A stretch of DNA of 51,597 bases, taken from positions 1 to 51,597 of the forward strand of contig DIPO01000003.1 in NCBI GenBank assembly GCA_002427045.1, given 5' to 3'. Origin of the DNA: Firmicutes bacterium UBA5486 (GTDB taxonomy: Bacteria; Bacillota; UBA4882; UBA10575). Positions 50,038-51,597 of the stretch are shown here, one piece after another. The stretch's first letter is position 1, and every line of letters begins with the position of its first letter. Made by a program: the position numbers and the translations under genes. The notes below the pieces were generated by a model that was not told the origin of the DNA, did no database searches, and worked only from the letters and a program-made list of their open reading frames with translations.

Positions 50038-50054
50038 TCAAGGGGAGTCGGCAA

Positions 50055-51137
50055 ATGAATCCTATTACGGTTAATACCGTTACTCTGGGTACCCATCGTT
50101 TTGTTAGAGGAACACTACAAAGAACCAGTGAAGGTACAATTATACTTAATACCGATTCTGGTTCAATTCCGGTTAGCATTGAAGGTGCTATGCTCCCGTT
50201 AGACCAAGAAGAAATATTCCAACTAATACGGGAAGAACCAGGTCTTTTACTTCTTGCTCCCTACCGTAGGGAGAGTTTAACCGAGGCCCTTCCTTTTTTA
50301 AAAGAACTGTTAATAGCTAATGAAGAAGAAGCTATGGACTTACTACAAGCAGCAGTAAGTGAGGAGTTACCTCTAACTAGGGAAGTATTTTCTAGCTTAA
50401 AAAAATGGGGGCTAACAGCTGAAAAGCTCTGGGGTGTAAAGGTTGATCCCAAGGTTTTTGCTTTTTTATTAGCAAAGAAACTGCCGATTACGCCTAAGTC
50501 TATAATTTGGGCAGTTTATTCTCTTTCTCCTTCAGCCCAAAAAGAAATATGGAAGATGGCAGTTAGAGGTGGAAATATATCTCAACTCTTTAAGGACAGG
50601 GGAGAAAAGATGATACAACATAATGAGTTTGGTAAGGAAGTTTCAACGGACGAACTCTCGAAACAAATTATTACCTTACTTGAACAGTTGAATAGTAAGA
50701 AAAGTGCTATTAACGTTAAACAAAGTAAAGAAGAAGAAATCCTTAAAGAAGCTGCTAAGTTTCTGGAGTCAGAAGCGAGTAAAGATCCTTTCTTTCCTCA
50801 AGTAGTGTTATATCTTTGTACTGAGGAGAAAAATCAGGTTAGGTGGGAGGGGAAGGGTTTTAAAGCTGAGAATGACTCTCGTACAGATTCCTTTTCTTTT
50901 CGTTTGATTTATCAATCTTCGGTTTTAGGTGATCTTCAAGTAAGCGGAGTTAGTAGTAGCTCAGAATTGAATCTAATAGTCAGTGTAGAAGATAAATCTA
51001 ATTATTGTTATTTTTCTGAGTTGAAAAGTTATCTGCAAAACAGAGGTTGGCAAGTAAAGGGGATTAGCTTTCAAGATTTACAGAAAGAAGATAGGAAAGA
51101 AAAACCTGTTCCCCTTCGGGTTGATGGATGGTTGTAA
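50055..51137 (+). CDS. ylqG: YlqG-like protein (FliK-related hook-length control fold)
   Basis: A 360-residue protein of unclear function. The middle is helical (LFKELLIANEEEAMDLLQAAV; SLKKWGLTAEKLWGV; KSIIWAVYSLSPSAQKEIWK). The C-terminal third, about residues 245-345, has FFPQVVLYLCTEE, DSFSFRLIYQSSVLGDLQV and LNLIVSVEDKSNYCYFSEL, which resembles the C-terminal domain of flagellar hook-length control proteins of the FliK type. In Bacillus, ylqG lies next to ylqH, as here. ATG 7 bases after AGGGGAG; the longer in-frame start at 49992 lies inside rnhB. No flagellar gene is in the window, so the role may be non-flagellar. Confidence 0.65.
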   Translation: MNPITVNTVTLGTHRFVRGTLQRTSEGTIILNTDSGSIPVSIEGAMLPLDQEEIFQLIREEPGLLLLAPYRRESLTEALPFLKELLIANEEEAMDLLQAAVSEELPLTREVFSSLKKWGLTAEKLWGVKVDPKVFAFLLAKKLPITPKSIIWAVYSLSPSAQKEIWKMAVRGGNISQLFKDRGEKMIQHNEFGKEVSTDELSKQIITLLEQLNSKKSAINVKQSKEEEILKEAAKFLESEASKDPFFPQVVLYLCTEEKNQVRWEGKGFKAENDSRTDSFSFRLIYQSSVLGDLQVSGVSSSSELNLIVSVEDKSNYCYFSELKSYLQNRGWQVKGISFQDLQKEDRKEKPVPLRVDGWL

Positions 51138-51138
51138 G

Positions 51139-51414
51139 ATGAGAGATAAGATAAATGAAGCAATTGCTTTGCGTTATCAATCAGAGGAGGATCATGCCCC
51201 CTTAATCGTGGCAAAAGGGAAAGGCGAAATTGCTGAGGCTATATTAAAGTTAGCACAACAATCAGGTGTTCCTACTTTAAAAGATCCAGAATTAGTAAAA
51301 TTATTGGAAGGAGTCGAAGTAGGGGAGTATATTCCACCTGAAGCCTACGCTTTAGCAGCGGAGATTATTGCTTTTATCTGGAGATTAGAGGAAAAAATTG
51401 GAAGAGAAAAATAG
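51139..51414 (+). CDS. ylqH: FlhB-like C-terminal domain protein YlqH
   Basis: A small protein that is only the cytoplasmic C-terminal domain of FlhB. The 91 residues have RYQSEEDHAPLIVAKGKGEIAEAILKLA (about 10-37), GVPTLKDPELVKLL (about 41-54) and IPPEAYALAAEIIAFIWRLE (about 64-83). The autocleavage motif NPTH is absent, as in other stand-alone copies. Start ATG at 51139, one base after the ylqG stop; the in-frame codons from 51121 lie inside ylqG. Its job outside flagella is not known. Confidence 0.85.
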   Translation: MRDKINEAIALRYQSEEDHAPLIVAKGKGEIAEAILKLAQQSGVPTLKDPELVKLLEGVEVGEYIPPEAYALAAEIIAFIWRLEEKIGREK

Positions 51415-51418
51415 TATA

Positions 51419-51480
51419 AACAAATGTCGTCGACCCCCAATAGCGTAAAAACCCCGGGGGGTCGACGACATTTGTTTTTT
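51419..51480 (+). terminator. Perfect 20-bp hairpin after ylqH, CRISPR side
   Basis: AACAAATGTCGTCGACCCCC (51419-51438) and GGGGGTCGACGACATTTGTT (51457-51476) pair perfectly around an 18-base loop, AATAGCGTAAAAACCCCG, followed by a T run. It is G+C-rich and salient in an A+T-rich region. It can act as the ylqH terminator, and it may also mark the left side of the presumed CRISPR array. Confidence 0.7.
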
Positions 51481-51576
51481 ATGGTAATATTGATATAACA
51501 TGGCTTTTCAGGAACGGTCCGTTTAAATTCTATTTTTTACTAATACACTTGAACATTAAAACCGCAGTTTAAACGC

Positions 51577-51597
51577 GTTTTTAGTCTACCTATGAGG
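51577..51597 (+). CRISPR. Probable first repeat of a CRISPR array, cut by the window end
   Basis: The last 21 bases, GTTTTTAGTCTACCTATGAG plus G, match the 5' part of the type I/III CRISPR repeats common in thermophilic and clostridial Bacillota, of the form GTTTTTAGNCTACCTATNAGG followed by an ATTGAAAC end. The A+T-rich stretch 51481-51576 would then be the leader. Only one partial repeat is visible, so no spacer or array length can be given. No cas gene is in the window. Confidence 0.6.

Overview
The window reads as the chromosome of a low-GC Bacillota (Firmicutes), most likely an anaerobic spore former of a clostridial-type lineage. The evidence is a YtxC-family sporulation protein, a ferredoxin-dependent 2-oxoacid oxidoreductase, meso-diaminopimelate dehydrogenase, a T-box leader, PyrR attenuators, an SLH-domain surface protein and the typical Gram-positive rimP-nusA-rnpM-ylxQ-infB-rbfA-nrnA-truB-ribF order. 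An OLE RNA with its partner oapA lies inside the exo-VII/isoprenoid cluster; in known genomes this RNA is found mainly in extremophilic and anaerobic Firmicutes. TTG and GTG starts behind good ribosome binding sites are common, so several starts are set internal to the longest open frame. No rRNA, tRNA, intact insertion sequence or prophage was recognised. One secreted 353-residue protein rich in aromatic beta-like segments is compatible with, but does not prove, an outer membrane.

Layout. 1-6650: glgP (minus strand), a small membrane protein, ytxC, a lipoprotein with an Ig-like domain and a secreted beta-rich protein. 6660-10860: T-box controlled hom, a NifU-type scaffold, a lipid kinase and trmL. 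10860-15790: folC, a P-loop ATPase and a four-gene 2-oxoacid:ferredoxin oxidoreductase (vor/kor type). 15976-25150: an unknown membrane protein, then pyrR-uraA-pyrB-pyrC-pyrK-pyrD-pyrF-pyrE-purE with two PyrR-dependent attenuators. 25250-29030: dinB with a LexA-like box, an L,D-transpeptidase with a structured leader, and the SLH protein. 29190-35360: xseA-xseB-ispA-yuiD-OLE RNA-oapA-dxs. 35900-37850: HD-GYP protein and ApbE. 38144-46650: the rimP-nusA-infB operon through ribF. 46670-51420: hisK, ddh, rnhB, ylqG and ylqH. The last 21 bases look like the first part of a CRISPR repeat, so an array probably begins at the right edge.

The most interesting content is non-coding. (1) OLE RNA, about 613 nt, closed by a perfect 11-bp terminal stem and preceded by an extended -10 promoter, next to its known protein partner OapA. 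(2) Two copies, plus a divergent third, of an element of about 150-190 nt whose stems are kept by compensatory base changes. Two copies sit in non-coding gaps of the pyr operon, and I do not recognise the family. (3) A large family of A+T-rich palindromic intergenic repeats (arms close to GGAATTGTATAATTACC, inner arms close to GACCACAATATATTG) at more than a dozen sites. (4) A 20-bp perfect inverted repeat with an 18-nt non-palindromic loop between ylqH and the presumed CRISPR array.

Functionally, the pyr operon makes UMP under UMP/PyrR feedback. The rimP-ribF block couples transcription elongation, translation initiation, ribosome and tRNA maturation and flavin synthesis. The isoprenoid block (ispA, dxs) with OLE/OapA ties terpenoid precursor synthesis to a membrane-bound ribonucleoprotein. 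The vor/kor block feeds reduced ferredoxin. All family names come from visible motifs and remembered family features; no database search was run.
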